Below are positions 1-14,300 of a stretch of DNA of 64,000 nt, one piece after another. Positions within the stretch are counted from its first letter, which is position 1, and each line of letters starts with the position of its first letter. Both the position numbers and the translations under genes were made by a program. Source of the stretch: Cardiocondyla obscurior (lineage: Eukaryota; Arthropoda; Insecta; Hymenoptera; Formicidae); contig NC_091864.1 in the NCBI RefSeq assembly GCF_019399895.1, forward strand, positions 9,092,001 to 9,156,000, written 5' to 3'. The notes beneath the pieces were generated by a model. The model was given only the letters and a program-made list of their open reading frames with translations. It had not been told where the DNA came from and made no database searches.

Positions 1-929
1 AATTCCGTCGCTTATATTGAAATCGCAGTGATATCACGTGCGCAATAATACACTTTAAAATAAATTAAAATAAAAAAAAAAATATTTAAAAAATGCGATT
101 AGATATATCTACACGATAAATGATAATTTTTTCGTTAATTGTACAAGAAATGTTCTGCGGGATTTCGCAAAGATCGCTAATTTCGCCGAAATTAATCGGA
201 AAGCTGAAAGCCGGCGCGCAGACAGCGCTATCTGAATACTTTATAACCGCTCGGGGTGCAACGTGGAATAGAGTCGCGGCCGTAACTGCCCGGGTATTAA
301 TTTACGATTATATGCGTTCCGCATTTATAGCGTGAGCCGACCGAAAATATAACATCAAACGAGAACGCGCGAGCGGGGTCGGCGATCAGTCGCGCGGCGC
401 GCAGCATCCCGTAACGATCTTTGCCTCCCATTTTTCGGGCCGTTTTCGATCTTGCCAGCGTTAATTGTCATAATCGCGAGCGGCTTCATTAGGATCGCGC
501 GTCCGCGCGCGCAAACAGGCGCACATAAACACGCTCGGCGCCTTGTATGCCGCGCGTACACGTATGCCGGACTCGCGCCGGGTACATACACACGCATAGA
601 ATATGCGCAACGCATATAACGGTAGATACGAGAGCGAGCGCGGGCACACACATGCACGTGTGTGCGTGGGGTACGCGTGTCCCAGAGGCGACGTATCCGT
701 GCAAACAGAGCCCGGGGATAATGGTTACCAGCAATGGTTATATCGGCGGACGTGTGTTGGGGTCCTAGGATACCGCTATTAGTACGGCTCTAGGCCGCGT
801 CTAATTATACCTCGCGCGCGCTGCCGCGCGCGAATATGTTTGTAGCCGCCGTATCTATCGTATCTGTTTAGACGCGCGCACGCGTGTATGTATATATTGT
901 GCTTCAAATTGTAGAGAGATACACGCACC

Positions 930-930
<1 letters not shown>

Positions 931-987
<57 letters not shown>
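931..987 (+). repeat. (GA)n microsatellite
   Basis: Almost pure GA dinucleotide run of about 50 nt, followed at about 1036-1050 by a short (CG)n run. Confidence 0.95.
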
Positions 988-988
<1 letters not shown>

Positions 989-3900
989 AGGATACGCGTT
1001 CGCTGTGTGCATGCGAACATGTATATGCAATAGCGCGCGCGCGCGCGCGCACTTAACTTGTAGCTACAAGCACGATCATATGGGTTACGCATACGTGTCG
1101 GGGTACTAATGCTAATCCCAACCATAGATTACGAGATGGGCGGGCGACGATCGACCGGAACTGCCGCCGTCATGGAATTTCCGCGACTCCTAGTTTCTAG
1201 CTTTCCGCGGTCCTCCGGCAAACACGAGCACGGCCAGCGGATCTCATCTCTTTCGGATCTAATCTCGCTTAGATACCGCAAGAAATATATCTCTCAAGCA
1301 GATATTAATTTAATACGAAAGATATCAATTTAGAAATGCCGCAGAAATAACGCTAATGTTCGGTCGAGTCTCGCGCGTGCTAAATTACCGCCACCGTTTC
1401 TCTGGATTATTTCGTAAAATAATAATGCTCGAGTGCTCGAGAACAACTTGGTATGAAAATAAAGTCCTAACGGAAAACCGATAAAAATATCACCACAATA
1501 CAAGTCGTAAAAATTATTTAATTAAAGTCACGTGCTCGTTAATACAAACCGACGACGTCTCGCGGACATCAAATTTTCCCACTTTAATGACTCGTGTCGA
1601 CGGATTCGGCAAAAGCACGGTAATGAACTCGCTGCAATAATAAAGTGGCACTTGTCGACCAATTCAACGATAGGGGAAAGAAAAAACAATCAACTTCGAG
1701 ACCGAAGCCAGGTCGCCGTCCCATTTATATCAATTCTATTCATTGCCGCTTTTAACCTAGTACTCGCGTGATCAGTGGCTCTCATATCGCCGAAATTTTT
1801 CTGTAGCGCAAAATACTCCAACTTCTAAGATGAAAAAACACAGAACCGCTAACGAGGGAAGAAAAAAAAAAAAAAAAAGGCCTGAAAGCTATCTGCGTAT
1901 AATTTCAGAATAAATTAACTTCGATGTTAGATTCTACGTTGCCGATCACTTTGGGCTATTTCACAAGAACGAGAACGGAGTTTCGAGACATGGTACATTT
2001 ACACGCGGCCAAATACACACGCAACGTCGACGGGGCCCACGTTTTATTCCAAGTAAATTTCGTCGCACCGGTAACCCGCACCGTGGGAAGGCAGGTGAAA
2101 CGGAGCGACGTAACGGACCGATCGGTTTCATTGATTCTTTTTTTTTTCCCCTCTCTTTCTCGAGGCAATTACACCGACCTCCACAGCGTGCGAGTGTTAT
2201 TTTTTTCGTTGCCTGCCGCGCGTGAATCGCTCGTAAAACGCTAAACGTCACGACGATTTGGCGAGGACGTCGGCGGCGGCTTTCACGATCTGACCGGTTC
2301 AGCTTGCGCGCGCGATTCTCTCAAATTTTCATTTTAATTGAAGCGGGCGTGCCGCCGGACCACCGCGATCGACGGCTTTCGCTTTCACGTTTCTTCTTCG
2401 CGTCGACCCGAGCCGCGAGTTTATTTCGAGAAATCCGGATATGCAGACACGTTATCCGAGCATTAATCGGCCGCTCCGGAAAACCGAGCGAGCTTTCGCA
2501 CGAGTCCGCGCGAGACCTGACGGATAACGCGGGGATCGCGGGCGACCTCCAAATTGTCACGGCACCGGAAGCACAAAGAAATTGAGTTCATTAATCCACG
2601 ATAGGATTATGCAAAAATGGGAGCAGTTATGACAAGTAATTTATTATGCGGCGAGGTAGATGTGTGTTATTTTTCTTAGCTCCGTCTTCCTCCGTATCCG
2701 GCTGAAACGAGCTTATAGAGAAACGCGCCATCGCGGCAAAGCACGTAGTATGAATCTTCATTAATAACGTCGAAATGGCAGGTCTCGGCGCGACGTCGTA
2801 AAACGGCTGGATAAATGCAAAACGTCTATCGCACGTACCTACTTATTAATCGAGGCACACACGTATAAATTTCTTCGAGAGGTCAGTTTTTTTTTTTTTT
2901 GGGGGGGGGAGAGGGAGAGAAAGAGAAAAAATTAAAGACCTGTACAAAATCAAATCGAACGTCGCTGTTAATAAATCCATCGTTGCGATTCACCTGCGAT
3001 CTTTTGCTCGCGAGTGACTTAATTTTCACTCGCGGTCGCGCCGCCGGGTCGGCGCATTGTAATACCCTAAAAATGGACGCGGCAAGCTAATTAAGTCGGA
3101 CGTAAAGAAAGATAACGTTTCATAATGAAGGTAGATTTTTTGCCTATTTTTTGAGCGCCGCCGTCGCCCCTCCCGCCGTCCCGACGCCGCGCCGGGGAAG
3201 ATTTTACGCCCGACAAGCTCTCCGGGGGAAAAAAAAAAAAAAAAGGTCGTCCGAGTGTACCAGAGAGAGCAGCGGGTTTAAAACGTTGCAAGTGCCGTAC
3301 CGGATATGAGGGACGCGGAGAGAAACGGAGCGTTGGGGGGGAGGAAGGCGCGCGCGGACCGGAAATGGCCGCCCTTAACCCGGCGCGATCAAAAACTGGT
3401 TTCGCCAGACACACGAAAGCACCGTCGAGAGATGAGGGAAGCGAAGGAAAAAAAAAGTGAGAAACAGAGAAAGGGGAAGAAAGACGGAGAGAACACTTCC
3501 ACCACCGCCCTCCTTTCCCTCCTTGCCACACTCTTTCTCTCTCTTTCTCCACCGCGCTCTCGTCGGTAAATAACGGATAATTTCGCTCTCGAATAAATCG
3601 AGGGAGGCAAAAGTTTCGGCGTTAAAAAACGTTTAAGCCGTTGCAATATTTTAAGGGAGCCGCGGAGAAACTTTAATGCAGTTAATCCGGAGTGACTTCC
3701 GCGAAATACAGCCTTGGGAATTCTCGTTGCGACGCGCCGTATACTTTTCCCCTTTCCGGCACGAACGGCGAAGCGGTTGCCACGGTTGAAACAATCGAGG
3801 GAAATAAGTTGCAAATGTGAAGTCCGTCGAGCACGATGCTCTACTGCTCCACCGAAAGAGATCTATAATCGGTTCATTTCATAAAGATTTAATTCAACTG

Positions 3901-4866
3901 TAAAATTCACGTGCCAAGCTGCACCTACGTGCGCAAAAAAAAGTCTCGGTTAATAATTAACTGGCGGTGAAACGTTAAATTTGCAAAACGCCGTCCCGCG
4001 AGTTCCGATTCCATCGATTAATCATTATTGGCCGTTTTATTTTCTTGGAAGCGGCAATTAAGCGAATTGAAACCGACGACAAAGACGCTGAAATAATGGA
4101 CCGACAGCTGTCGATCTAACACAGCGTAAATGCGTGACCTACTCGATCTCATTTGTCTCGTAACGCTTTGCGTCATTAAGTACGTCTTCTGCCCGGCATA
4201 ACGCGAGGGGCATAATTACAACGCTTTTGTACCGTTAGCGTTAATAAGTCGTCCGATCGAGCCGGTCCCAAAAGGCCGGAGAAGAACGAAAAAGAGGTCG
4301 GCCGGTCGAGAATAAGTAATTACAGATCGCGCCATTAGACCTAACGCCGATATTCTAAAAATGGACTACGAAATTAGATTCCTTTGTGCTGCAGCAACGT
4401 TACAAGCTCCCCGGCTTAATTGGCGCATTATCGCCCGTCATAATTCAGTTAGAAAACGGCGAGCCTGACTATAATCGCAACGAGATGCGATTAACAATTA
4501 CGTCAAATTTCCATTAATCGCATCGGCGTGGATCCACTTACATCGCGATTTTCAAGCCGATCGAGACGAGATCTTTTTTTCTAAATCGCAAGGAAATGGT
4601 AAATATATCATGTTGCATATTCTGCAGAATAATCCCGCTTAAGTGAAGAAAATCCGATGGGCGGAGGGAAAGGGACAGATAAAGGAAGATTAAATTTGCA
4701 GTCGCAGGTCGAAAAGGAGAACCGCTGCGAGCAGTCCATAAGCCAGAGAGGATCTAGCGGCTGTGTAGACTGTACTGAAATAATGTACAGTGCCGTACAA
4801 AACGGCAAGTCGGCGAGAGGGGAACGCGGAGGGATGCGAGACGGGAGGGAGAAGGAAGCGCTCTCC

Positions 4867-4871
<5 letters not shown>

Positions 4872-4939
<68 letters not shown>
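4872..4939 (+). repeat. (TC)n microsatellite
   Basis: Pure TC dinucleotide run of 68 nt. It creates spurious Ser-Leu and Arg-Glu repeat frames on the two strands. Confidence 0.95.
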
Positions 4940-4941
<2 letters not shown>

Positions 4942-6698
4942 CCGCCGCCGCCGCTCGGGTCCCTCGCCCGTCCGACGGGGTAACAATGGTGTGCAAAGGA
5001 GATTAACAAACAGAATAAGCTAACGCATAATCGCATTATTTCTAGCTAAGCCGCATTTAAATTAGATAGAAATTCCATTTAACGAAACAATGCGGGGATG
5101 ATGAGTCACTTCGCCGTATACGCGCTGACTCGCTACGTCGGAATAGACATTGTCCCTCCCATCTCCCCCGCCTTGAGACTGCAGTCCTGGCATTCCCGGC
5201 GCGATATTTCTCACCCCACCCCCGCGTCGCAAATTTCTGATTTCGCGGGATTCTTACAAGCCGGTCCGTGTTATCGCGTCGTTGACAAGCCCCGCGAGCC
5301 ACTGCGTCGGAATGTCGAGTGCGCATATTTTGACATCTACATCTTGACGGAGAGCGCGCGAGTTTCTTCTCCACCTTCGACCCTGCGGGGCCGAGACTTT
5401 GGCAAGGGTCTGGCGAGGAACGTCTCCGCGGTTTTTTCAACGGTGACGACGCGTTCTGAGATACGGAGGGAAGCGAAGCGAGCGAGATCGCACTGCAAAA
5501 CTGGAGCGAGCGGCGACGTTATCGATAGTGCGGGAAGAAAGGATACGCTATCTCGACGGGATGCAGGATTTATCCTGTCGTGGGGGCGCGGGAGCGATAT
5601 CTGGCGCGTTCCAGTTTCGAGGAAGCGCGATATCTCGATCGCCCGACCTATCGGGCGCGGAAAAGTATTTCCCGAAACAATATGCAGCCGCGTCGATTGC
5701 CCTCTGACATTCGGGGATCTCATATTAAGTCGCAATCTACTACATCCGAGGCGTTCGCTTATTCAAATCAGCTCGAAAGTTAGCGCCGTGGCTCATCTCC
5801 CGATCGGTGAGCGGATCCGATATTTCGCGAAAAGGTCGCGAGAGTTTCTGGAGCAGCCTGTAGCACCGAGAGGATGGAGCTCGCAAAAAGAGCGAGCCGA
5901 ACGACGACGACGGCGACGAGCCCGCCCACGTGAGAGCGGCCATATCGTGACGTAATTCTGACGTCATTGTGCCGATAGCGTGCTCCACCGGGCGCACGGG
6001 GAAAATCGTAAAACGTGTACGGTCCCTGCAATCCGTCCCGCCGCCACCCCCATTCGCGATTGACGCGCAATCCGCTTTGAGGGGGGAAAAAACGTCTTTC
6101 CCGCGCCGAGACGTCGTCGGGATTCGAAGGGGGATTTAGATTTTCCGCGAAAAGTTCCACTCGCCTCCTCTGTCGGCGGGATTCCTCGCATCGCAATATA
6201 AGATTTTTTTTTACCCTCCTTATCGCCCTCCGCGTCACACGTCGGACGATATCGCGCAGATTACATCGGATCGTGAATCGTATTCCAAGTCGAAAGCGGT
6301 TTCGAATTGCTACGGACTATACATATTTCGGGGAAGTAAAAAAATATTAAAAGAAAAAAAAAGCAATAAATTATTCCTGCGATATTTATTGAGGGGTTGG
6401 AAAATCGTCCGGCTGTCCGGACGCACTCAGCCTACGGCGGATTTCGCGAATTAATTAACCCGCAATCTACGGAAAAAGACAATCGGAAAGAATAGAAGGA
6501 TGAGGCTAAGATTGCGCGGAATATAATGTTCGAGGAAACAAATAGACACGTCTCGATACATAATAAGTTATTTATCTGGTATGTTAATTATTCAAGCACC
6601 CCGGGACTGGAGATAAATCCTGAAGTTCTCCTTTCCGCCTCATCCTCCCCTCCCCCCGTAATCGGATCGGTGAATGAGGGTGCCCCTCGATCTTTTAC

Positions 6699-6887
6699 CT
6701 GAGGACCGCCGCCCACGATCGACTGGTAGGCCGACTGAAAGACGCTGCCCAACTGCGTGAGGCCCTCGTCCTCCATCTGGAACATTATGTCCGCCCCCGG
6801 CGAGCCGTTGTTGTTGAGATTATTGTTGTTGCCCATGAGTTTCTCCGTGTTGCCGACGTCGGAACGCAGGATCGTGTTCGACTGCAT
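6699..6887 (-). CDS. da: probable alternative first coding exon of da with a second AD1-like motif
   Basis: Sixty-three codons from ATG at 6885-6887 to the donor GGTCCTCAG|GTAAAA, ending in phase 0. An in-frame TGA lies two codons before the ATG, supporting initiation here. The peptide has an Asn-rich stretch and then DEGLTQLGSVFQSAYQSI, which parallels exon 1's DEPMHLYEVFQNCFNKI: both share DE, L-x-x-V-F-Q and a trailing Ile. The exit phase equals that of exon 5, so both could join the same downstream exon beyond position 1. It sits at the edge of a CpG-rich patch suited to a promoter. Alternatives are a cassette exon using the AG at ATGCAG|TCG (also phase 0), or the first exon of a separate gene. 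The coding call is firm; the assignment to da is inference. Confidence 0.6.
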
Positions 6888-8300
6888 AATTCACCGCGGC
6901 ACACCACGGGGAACGCGGGGGGGAAGAGGGGGCACGTGTGCGCGTGGCTCGCGGACGATCCGTGTGCGGGACGAATGTTCGATAGATCTTTCGCGTGCGC
7001 GCGTCACCGACGCGATACGCTCCGCTCCGGGTCCGTTTCGGTCAGAACCCGGCGGTGTCGGCGGCGTCTCGCGGCGAACAACCCCGCGTCGTTGTCATCC
7101 TTGCTAAAAGTCTCGTCTCACCCGGGAGCTCGCGGAAGGAGGCGGGCAGAGGGACCGGGGGGACGCGTCGTCACGTGACGGGGATCTGCTTCACGGCGTC
7201 CGCGGCTCGGGTAAAGCGGGAGGGCGTGCGGAATCGCGTCCCCGTCGGGCCGAACATACCACGCACTTGTCGCGATTTCGAGAACGTGTGTGCCGACCGA
7301 AGGAGAGAACGGAGAGAGATAAGAAAAAGACAAAGGACAGAAGACGCGCGTCGAAAAACCTAACCGCTGGTCCACGCGCGAAGTCACGAACGTATCTCGT
7401 TCGTTCGCTCGCTCGGGAACGTCACCGCGTGCACGCACATCAGGACTCACACACGCGCGATTGCTGCCCTCGCTTCAGCGGTTGCATGGCGTCGGGGGGT
7501 CGCCGCTTTCGAGGTTAGAACGCGGACGGCACGCGAGAGAGAAACCCGTCCGGCGGAGGCGGCGGTGGCGGCGGCGGCGGCGCGTTCTATCGCGCGCACC
7601 GCATTTCTTTTGTCGGTTCACGCAGGGCGAAGGTTAGCGCGAGACGAGCGACACGCTGGTAAATTCACTAGGACGAGGATTCACTCGGTTGCGCGGATTA
7701 CGCTGTGAAGGTAGTGGCGGAATCGAGAGCGAAGCACACGAGGTCCTATCCCCACAAGATACGCGACGAGACTGACGCGGCAGAGAGGGGAGGCGAGCGC
7801 AACGACTTTCACCTTCCCGCCGCCTCGGTAGATCCCTATCCCCACCACGAAAACCCCCGCGCGCGCCATCGCGCTGCTGTGTGATCGCGCTCGCTTCACA
7901 TCTTTCGTTCGTTCACTTTGGCGACGATTCCCTTCGTCCCTTCGGCATGCATGCTCGTAGGAACCAACCCCTAGCGCGAAAGGCCCCGTAGTTTTTGCCT
8001 GCAAAGCGGCAGACGTTCGAGTACCGGCGACAAGCGAGCGCGAGAGGCGAAGCGCGGGTGGTTCTCTCTCTTTCTCTCTCGTCGTCTCTCTTCTTGTCCG
8101 CGGGCTATGCACCATGCCGAAAACATCGGCCCACTTGTTGAGTCGGAAAGAGAGCAGGCGAAAGAGAGCAGGACGGAGACCCCGAAGAACGCTAGAGTGT
8201 GGGTGGATGCGTGCGTACACCCGTGGAAAAGTGGCGTACGAGATAAAAAGCTTCGCGGCGCTAACGGCGGACAAAGAGGACGGCTGCCCGAACGCAGCCC
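6888..8300. other. CpG-rich patch upstream of the alternative da exon
   Basis: This stretch is strongly CpG-rich and lies directly 5' (minus strand) of the ATG at 6887. It includes a CGG/GGC-repeat run at 7551-7584. It is the natural place for an internal promoter and 5'UTR. No single core-promoter motif stands out enough to name a TSS. Confidence 0.45.
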
Positions 8301-11300
8301 GTCTCTGCGACGAGTCTCTCTACTCGCTGTCCATCTTCGTTCTCGCTCGGAAAATACTCCGCCACCTATTCGTTCAACGTATACGCGAGCAACAAAGATA
8401 GAATTAACGCTCGTGTCGCTGCTGGAAGTCTCCCAATATCTCGTTTGCGTGTGAACACGAATGCACGCGTGCCGCGAAAATATTCAGAGTACAGCTATCA
8501 TTAACTCCTTCACGCCACGTTACTTCAAGTAACGTCAATCGTGCGCTTACACTTTTTTTTTCGGACGCGACAGTTACATCGTTTCGCGATATTCGCGAAA
8601 CGGAAGCCACGGCGGGACCTGGTTGCAGCGAGTCTCGTTGCCAGTTTCTTCGAAACTGTCCGATCTCGCCGACGCCTGGTTAATTAAAAGCCCGGCGCGA
8701 GCCGCTGTATAATGGATCGTCGGCGAATTTTAAGGTAGCGTGCCTTAACTTTTGCCTCAAGTTAAATGGCGTTGTTTACCGCGCCCGGCGAAGTTTAATG
8801 ATATCGCGGCCGAGAATATCTTCATTTCGTCGCGCGGGGGCCCGCGGAAAGGGGAGGGTTTCCGTAATGACCGCGCGCGATTTCGGAAAATCTCCCTGGG
8901 AGGGGGAGGGGACAAACGAGATATCTCGTGGCGCCAAAGGTGCCTCGTTAGTCGGATATTCGTGAGTAATTTTAGTGTCGTACCCACGCGACTGGCCGAA
9001 GGTTTATAATTACCTAACCTCACCCGACCCAATCTAACCCACTTGGCAAACGAGCGAGAGTTCCAGTTTTCCTCTCGCCGAGCGCCGGATACGACAGGCG
9101 AGGCTCGTTAAAAAAAAAAATAAGAGAGGGGGAAGAGGAAGAGGAAAGAAAGAGAGAGAAAAAGGAGGAAGAATCGATCGACCGAGAATTGTCGACGAGC
9201 CTCCAATTAATATCTGACCTGACTTTGCTCGAACCTAACGACGCGATACGATCGTTTATAAACCGGCGATTATGACCGATTGCGAGCTGGCAATCAGATT
9301 CCGATGGCAGGATACGGTGTGATATAAGTATTTGCGTGTGCACGCGGCTAAATAGTTGCCCGTTACTATGTAGCGACGATTGACATCAATTGCGAACGGC
9401 CGTTTCATTGAAGACACTTGATCTCGTTTCGATTCGAGATACGGCGCGAGCGAAGAATATCAATTTTTACGGCGCAGGTTAATCGTATTTTATTAACGCG
9501 AAGGGGAACGCGCATTCATCTTCTTAAACTTCGCTATAAAAACGCGTGTCACGTGTCAAATTAGATTCGCCGAACGCAGCGAGATGTAAACGCGGCGAGG
9601 AGTCTGTATCTGAAAGTGGACAAAGTGCGAGCCCAGTTGTCGCTGTAATGAGCCATAAAATAACAGTGGACAAACAGTCAACAGGAAACAGTCGAAATAA
9701 ATGACCATCCTGTTGAAAGGCGACGCAGGTATAAAGGACTTCTCACTATTTTGAAGCTGGTAATGACAGTAAAATAATGTAAAGCGACGACCGACACAAT
9801 GCGAGAGTGTCAGTGCGTATAGTTCGGGGCTCGTTTATACCTGCTTATCGAAGCATCTTCAGAAGCGGCGAAAAAACTTCATCTTTTAGACCGGTAATGA
9901 TCCCAACCGAAGGCGAAGTGACCCACTAATTTTGAAATTCTTCGAATCTCGAATGTTGCGTTCAACGCTTAATTTTCATTTTATATTATATTTTTTTTTA
10001 TCCAAAATGTTTTAATACATATTATGCGACAATCACGGTTTATCTAAGTGTAAGAAAATAAAATAAAATAAACGAAAGAAAATAATGAATTTTTACGGTT
10101 CTTCTTATCTTTTTAAATAAACGTCTCTTTGTCTTTGCCTGTAAATTTTCTGTCATTCCAATGAGAGGGGAGAACGCACGAGGCATAAAATCCCGCGATT
10201 GGAATTACTTCGAATCGGAATATACTAACAAGATAAACAAGCCACCGTTTCGGGTACAGTCGCTATGGCAAATAATGACACAATTTAATTAAATAATTAC
10301 GCAACGCTTGCGTTTGCCGACTCGCTGATAAGAAGAGGTCGCGCAGCGACTCGAGTATCGATCATCGCGTGGCGGCTTCACCTGAGAGGACTTACCTCCC
10401 GTGAGTTTTCACAATCAACGTATTCCCGGTCAACGCGGCGCATTCGAAAATCTTACGGTGATGTTGCGAAGATCACGAAAGAAAGAGAGAGAAAGAGCTC
10501 AATGGCACTGATCGCAGTGTTCCTGATTGCGGTTAATGCAACCTCGGTAAATCTCGGAAGACACTCGCCATGCTGGCGCGACTAGCTCGAGATCGGTGGC
10601 ATATGGTGTTCTCAGATCGGATCGTAGAACGCTTTACCCATCGGTCCGAAACGATAAAATCGCGGACTTTGATGAAGAAACGAGATACGCAAAGAAAATA
10701 TATCACAAAAGCGGCAACTTTTGCCGAAATATTTTTTTTCGTACACGGGAAGACTAGATTCCTTGCGTCTCCTTCTCTCATTTGTAAAGAAGGAGATCGA
10801 CGTATATTAGCTTTTAAATACCGCTCGAGAATGCCGTTGTTTCACGACAACACGTGGTAGCGGCATAAAGAATAGTTTCCCTGTTTGGCTAAGAAACGTA
10901 TGAATGATAAAACTTGATAGGGGAAAAGAATTAAAAAAAAAAAAAATAAATAAAAAAAAAGAGGAGGAGTAAGGAACGACACGACGTCGCTTCGAGGCGC
11001 CTCGTCATTGAACAGCCGGCAAATAATTAGGTAACCTTGCCCGGCCAACTGTGTAAACTGCGCTTCCTCCTCGGCGCCCGCTCCTTTAACACCTTATCAG
11101 GTCGCGTGAAGACGACGAGGCGAATAAAGGAAGAGGAAAACAAGACGAGGACGCAGAAGTAGACGGGAAGATGCGGGAGAAGTGGAGATGAAGAAAGGTA
11201 GAGAAGAGTCGTCGACCCGGATGCCTCTTCTTCTCTTCTTTACGCCGTCGTCCCCACCTCCCGCGCGATCTCCCCTTTTGAGAGAGCGTGAAAAAAATAA

Positions 11301-14300
11301 TAAGATCGTGGCTGTCGGAGGTCGATTCTCCTCGTCTGCTCCGTTTCTCCCCGCGCGGGGAAACGCGGCAAAAACGTCGACCGACAAGAAAACGGAACTC
11401 GGTGTCTCCGCGTCGTCGGCAGCGTTACGACGACGCGCGGCTGAAGCATTTTGAAACCATAACTGGTATCGCTGTACGTTAAACAACGCGCGGCCGGCAA
11501 AATCTCTGTGCGGATATATATATACGAATAATAATAAAATAATTACGTGCACAAAAAACTTAAAATGCGCTATTTAAAACTATGATTCGAGATGCGCCCG
11601 TCCCTTTCTCGCGCGAATTAATTCCCGCCATCCCGTGATTTATAAGGAAGACTTGTGAAAGCAAACGTTATAATACTCCAATCAATATTAACTTGGCATG
11701 GAGTTATTAAAAAGCATTTTAGAGAATGCCGGAAATAATTACGCTCATACGCGATAATCTTTGTACGGCGAGAGGGAGGTGAAACCCCGTGATATTTCGC
11801 CGAAAGGTAAACGCGGTAAAAAGTGCGGACGAAGCAAAACCTCCGCGAGAAACCGATTTAATTTCCCCCGTCACAACCCTTTCGTGGATATCGTGTCCGA
11901 GGGTGAATGGCTAAAAGGTAATAGTTAATAACAGCGCAGCTGAAAGGGGGATCCGGTAATCCTCTTCTAATTTCTAAAACAAAGAGAGTCGCGGATCGCA
12001 ACGCGCCAACGGAAGCGGGAGACGGAGACGACGGCAGGAAGAAAGAAAGAGACGGAGCGGGAGAGATGGACGAGAGCGATTCGAAGGAGGCGCGAGAGAG
12101 AACGAGAGAAACGGTTCTCTCGTGAAGGCAAAGCCGAGATCCCGGGTTCGGTGAGTTCGAAGGGGCGAAGGCGGAGGGCGAGAGCGGGTGGCAGGAGAAC
12201 TGAAATTGGGATGGGAAGGTGGGAGGGGAGGGGCAGGGTTCCACCCTGGAACACATTAACTGCAGGGCGACGGGGTATATAGGGGTGGGTTGGGGCCGCA
12301 CCACTGGCGTAAGCCGAACGGAAAACGAAATCGTTCTCGAAAGCGTGCGACGAGTAGGTACGGCTTAATTCTGACCTCTTGTTAACCAAGTGGCGTAATG
12401 GAAGTAGCACCCCGTACGCTTTCACGTCGTAGACTACTTCCTTCGGAAATTATCGGACTTAACACGGCGGTTGGAATTCTGGCGCTGGAAATTATTTTAA
12501 TCTCTAAATTTTAATATTGCGCAAATTTAATTCCGACATTCTAACACCCCGTGTGAATGTTGCAAATTTTACAAATTTTTTTTCTTTTCTTGGATAAAAT
12601 TATTTTTTAAATATATATATGTACATTATTGTTCATAATGAAATATTACTTGCAACGTAAAATTATTATCTGGAACGCAATTAATAAAATACTCGCGCAT
12701 ACAAGATTAATTGATGAGATTAATTCGGCAGATTTTCGTGCACAATTGTCGCAAAGAATCGCGGTAGTTTAACCAGGCTTGGCACGTGTAATCCTTCGAA
12801 TTAATTCCATTCAATTTTCTCGAGGACGAAGATGGACACGAAGAGAAGCGAGTTCTTGTGTTGTAAGATTCGCAAGATTAATCCCGATTAGTCTTAATAG
12901 ACTAGATGCACATTGTATTTCCTCATCGATTTATCCTAATATAGATCAACTAACGAATCTCGATCAGTGCAATGTGACTGCAGTATAAATTTTGTGGCAC
13001 ATTCGCATGCTAACAAATCAAGCATGTATGCACACTAAAAAAGGCATCTTGAAAAGGGGACGAAAACCGAGTGGCATTTCGAGAGAGATGTATTTCGTTT
13101 GCTCGGCGCGTTCCATTTTTTTCTTTGTCGCGCATTCTATTCTTACTTAAAGTATCTTATTCCATCGATCTCTTGCTACGTCAACAATCCTCATTGCAAG
13201 AAGATCACGTTCGTTTTTTTTTATTTTATTTTCCAAATTTCCGGTTAATATTTCAATTAAAAAATTTTTACATGTAAAATAATTTTATTTTTATTTCCAA
13301 AAATATTTCGCGCAATCACATTATATCGATATCTTGATGTAGCATTAAATCGTGCCCAGCCCTACGCCAATGTGAGCCACTGAACGAGGGGCGGCAGGAG
13401 CACTAGTAGCGTAGTTAGGGGTGGCTCGGTAGGGATGCTTTAGGGTGAGATTTAGTACCAACCTCCGTCGCTTAGTCTACCCATCCTGTGTATAGTGTAC
13501 GTAGTGCATGTCCCGAGAGTCAAACTATAGTCGATACTCGGGAGAGAAATACCAAACCACCACGAAACACTATCTACGACGATTCATATCAGTCTTCGCT
13601 TATGGTGCAACCGCGGTGTCGCCCAAACGGAAGTAATATCGCAGCTCAAAAGCCATCGATATGTAACGAGGCTGATGCGTCGTCGCGCAAATCCGTCAGT
13701 TTCGCCGATTCGTTCCTCCGTCGACTGTGCGACTATCGCGGGACGGCGTCGAAGATGTTCGCGGCTTAAATTATTAAATTATTAAACATGCCCGACACGC
13801 GTTAACTCACGGTGACTAAAACCGCGCGACGTTAAGGCGAGACGTTATCCGTCCTCCCGAGGTTCGCTCCACTTACTGTTATCTTATATGGCAGTACTTA
13901 GGGTGCATTACCCGAATGCGAAGGTACCGAGCCCCGAAATTTCTATTAGTTCGAGCGACCGGGAGAAGGAGGTGGAGGAAGGAAACCACTTCACGAAATG
14001 GGACCCTTAAGTTACCGAGGGGGAGCGACGCGAAAGAATCCCGGGACAACTTCCTGCGGCTCGATATATACGCCACGGAGCCCTTCGATGTTACCAGGGC
14101 CAAACTCGTATCTCTGTCCCTTTCGAGAACCTCGATTGTTACTAAAACATATCCACGGCTCTTGTAATATCACTACAAGGATCAACGGTATCTGTATCTT
14201 AGCGCGCGTTACATCTCGCCTAGGCGAATTTTTTACACGTACAAAATTTTTAATAATAAACCCGATTATTTTATTTATTTTTCGCCTGAATGTAAAAAGT

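Larger units (their letters stand above)
1..6698. other. da intronic or downstream sequence, no exon recognised
   Basis: Expected to be intron between the alternative exon or exon 5 and bHLH-coding exons beyond position 1. Contains (GA)n at 931-987, (TC)n at 4872-4939 and several A/T homopolymers. A 285-codon open frame at 5098-5955 (plus) has no recognisable domain and lies in CpG-rich DNA where stop codons are rare. Confidence 0.45.

Noticed and set aside
779..1125. Overlapping Ser-Leu repeat frames
   Set aside because: Products of the GA/TC microsatellite, not proteins. The same holds for frames at 4608-5036 and 35415-35906.
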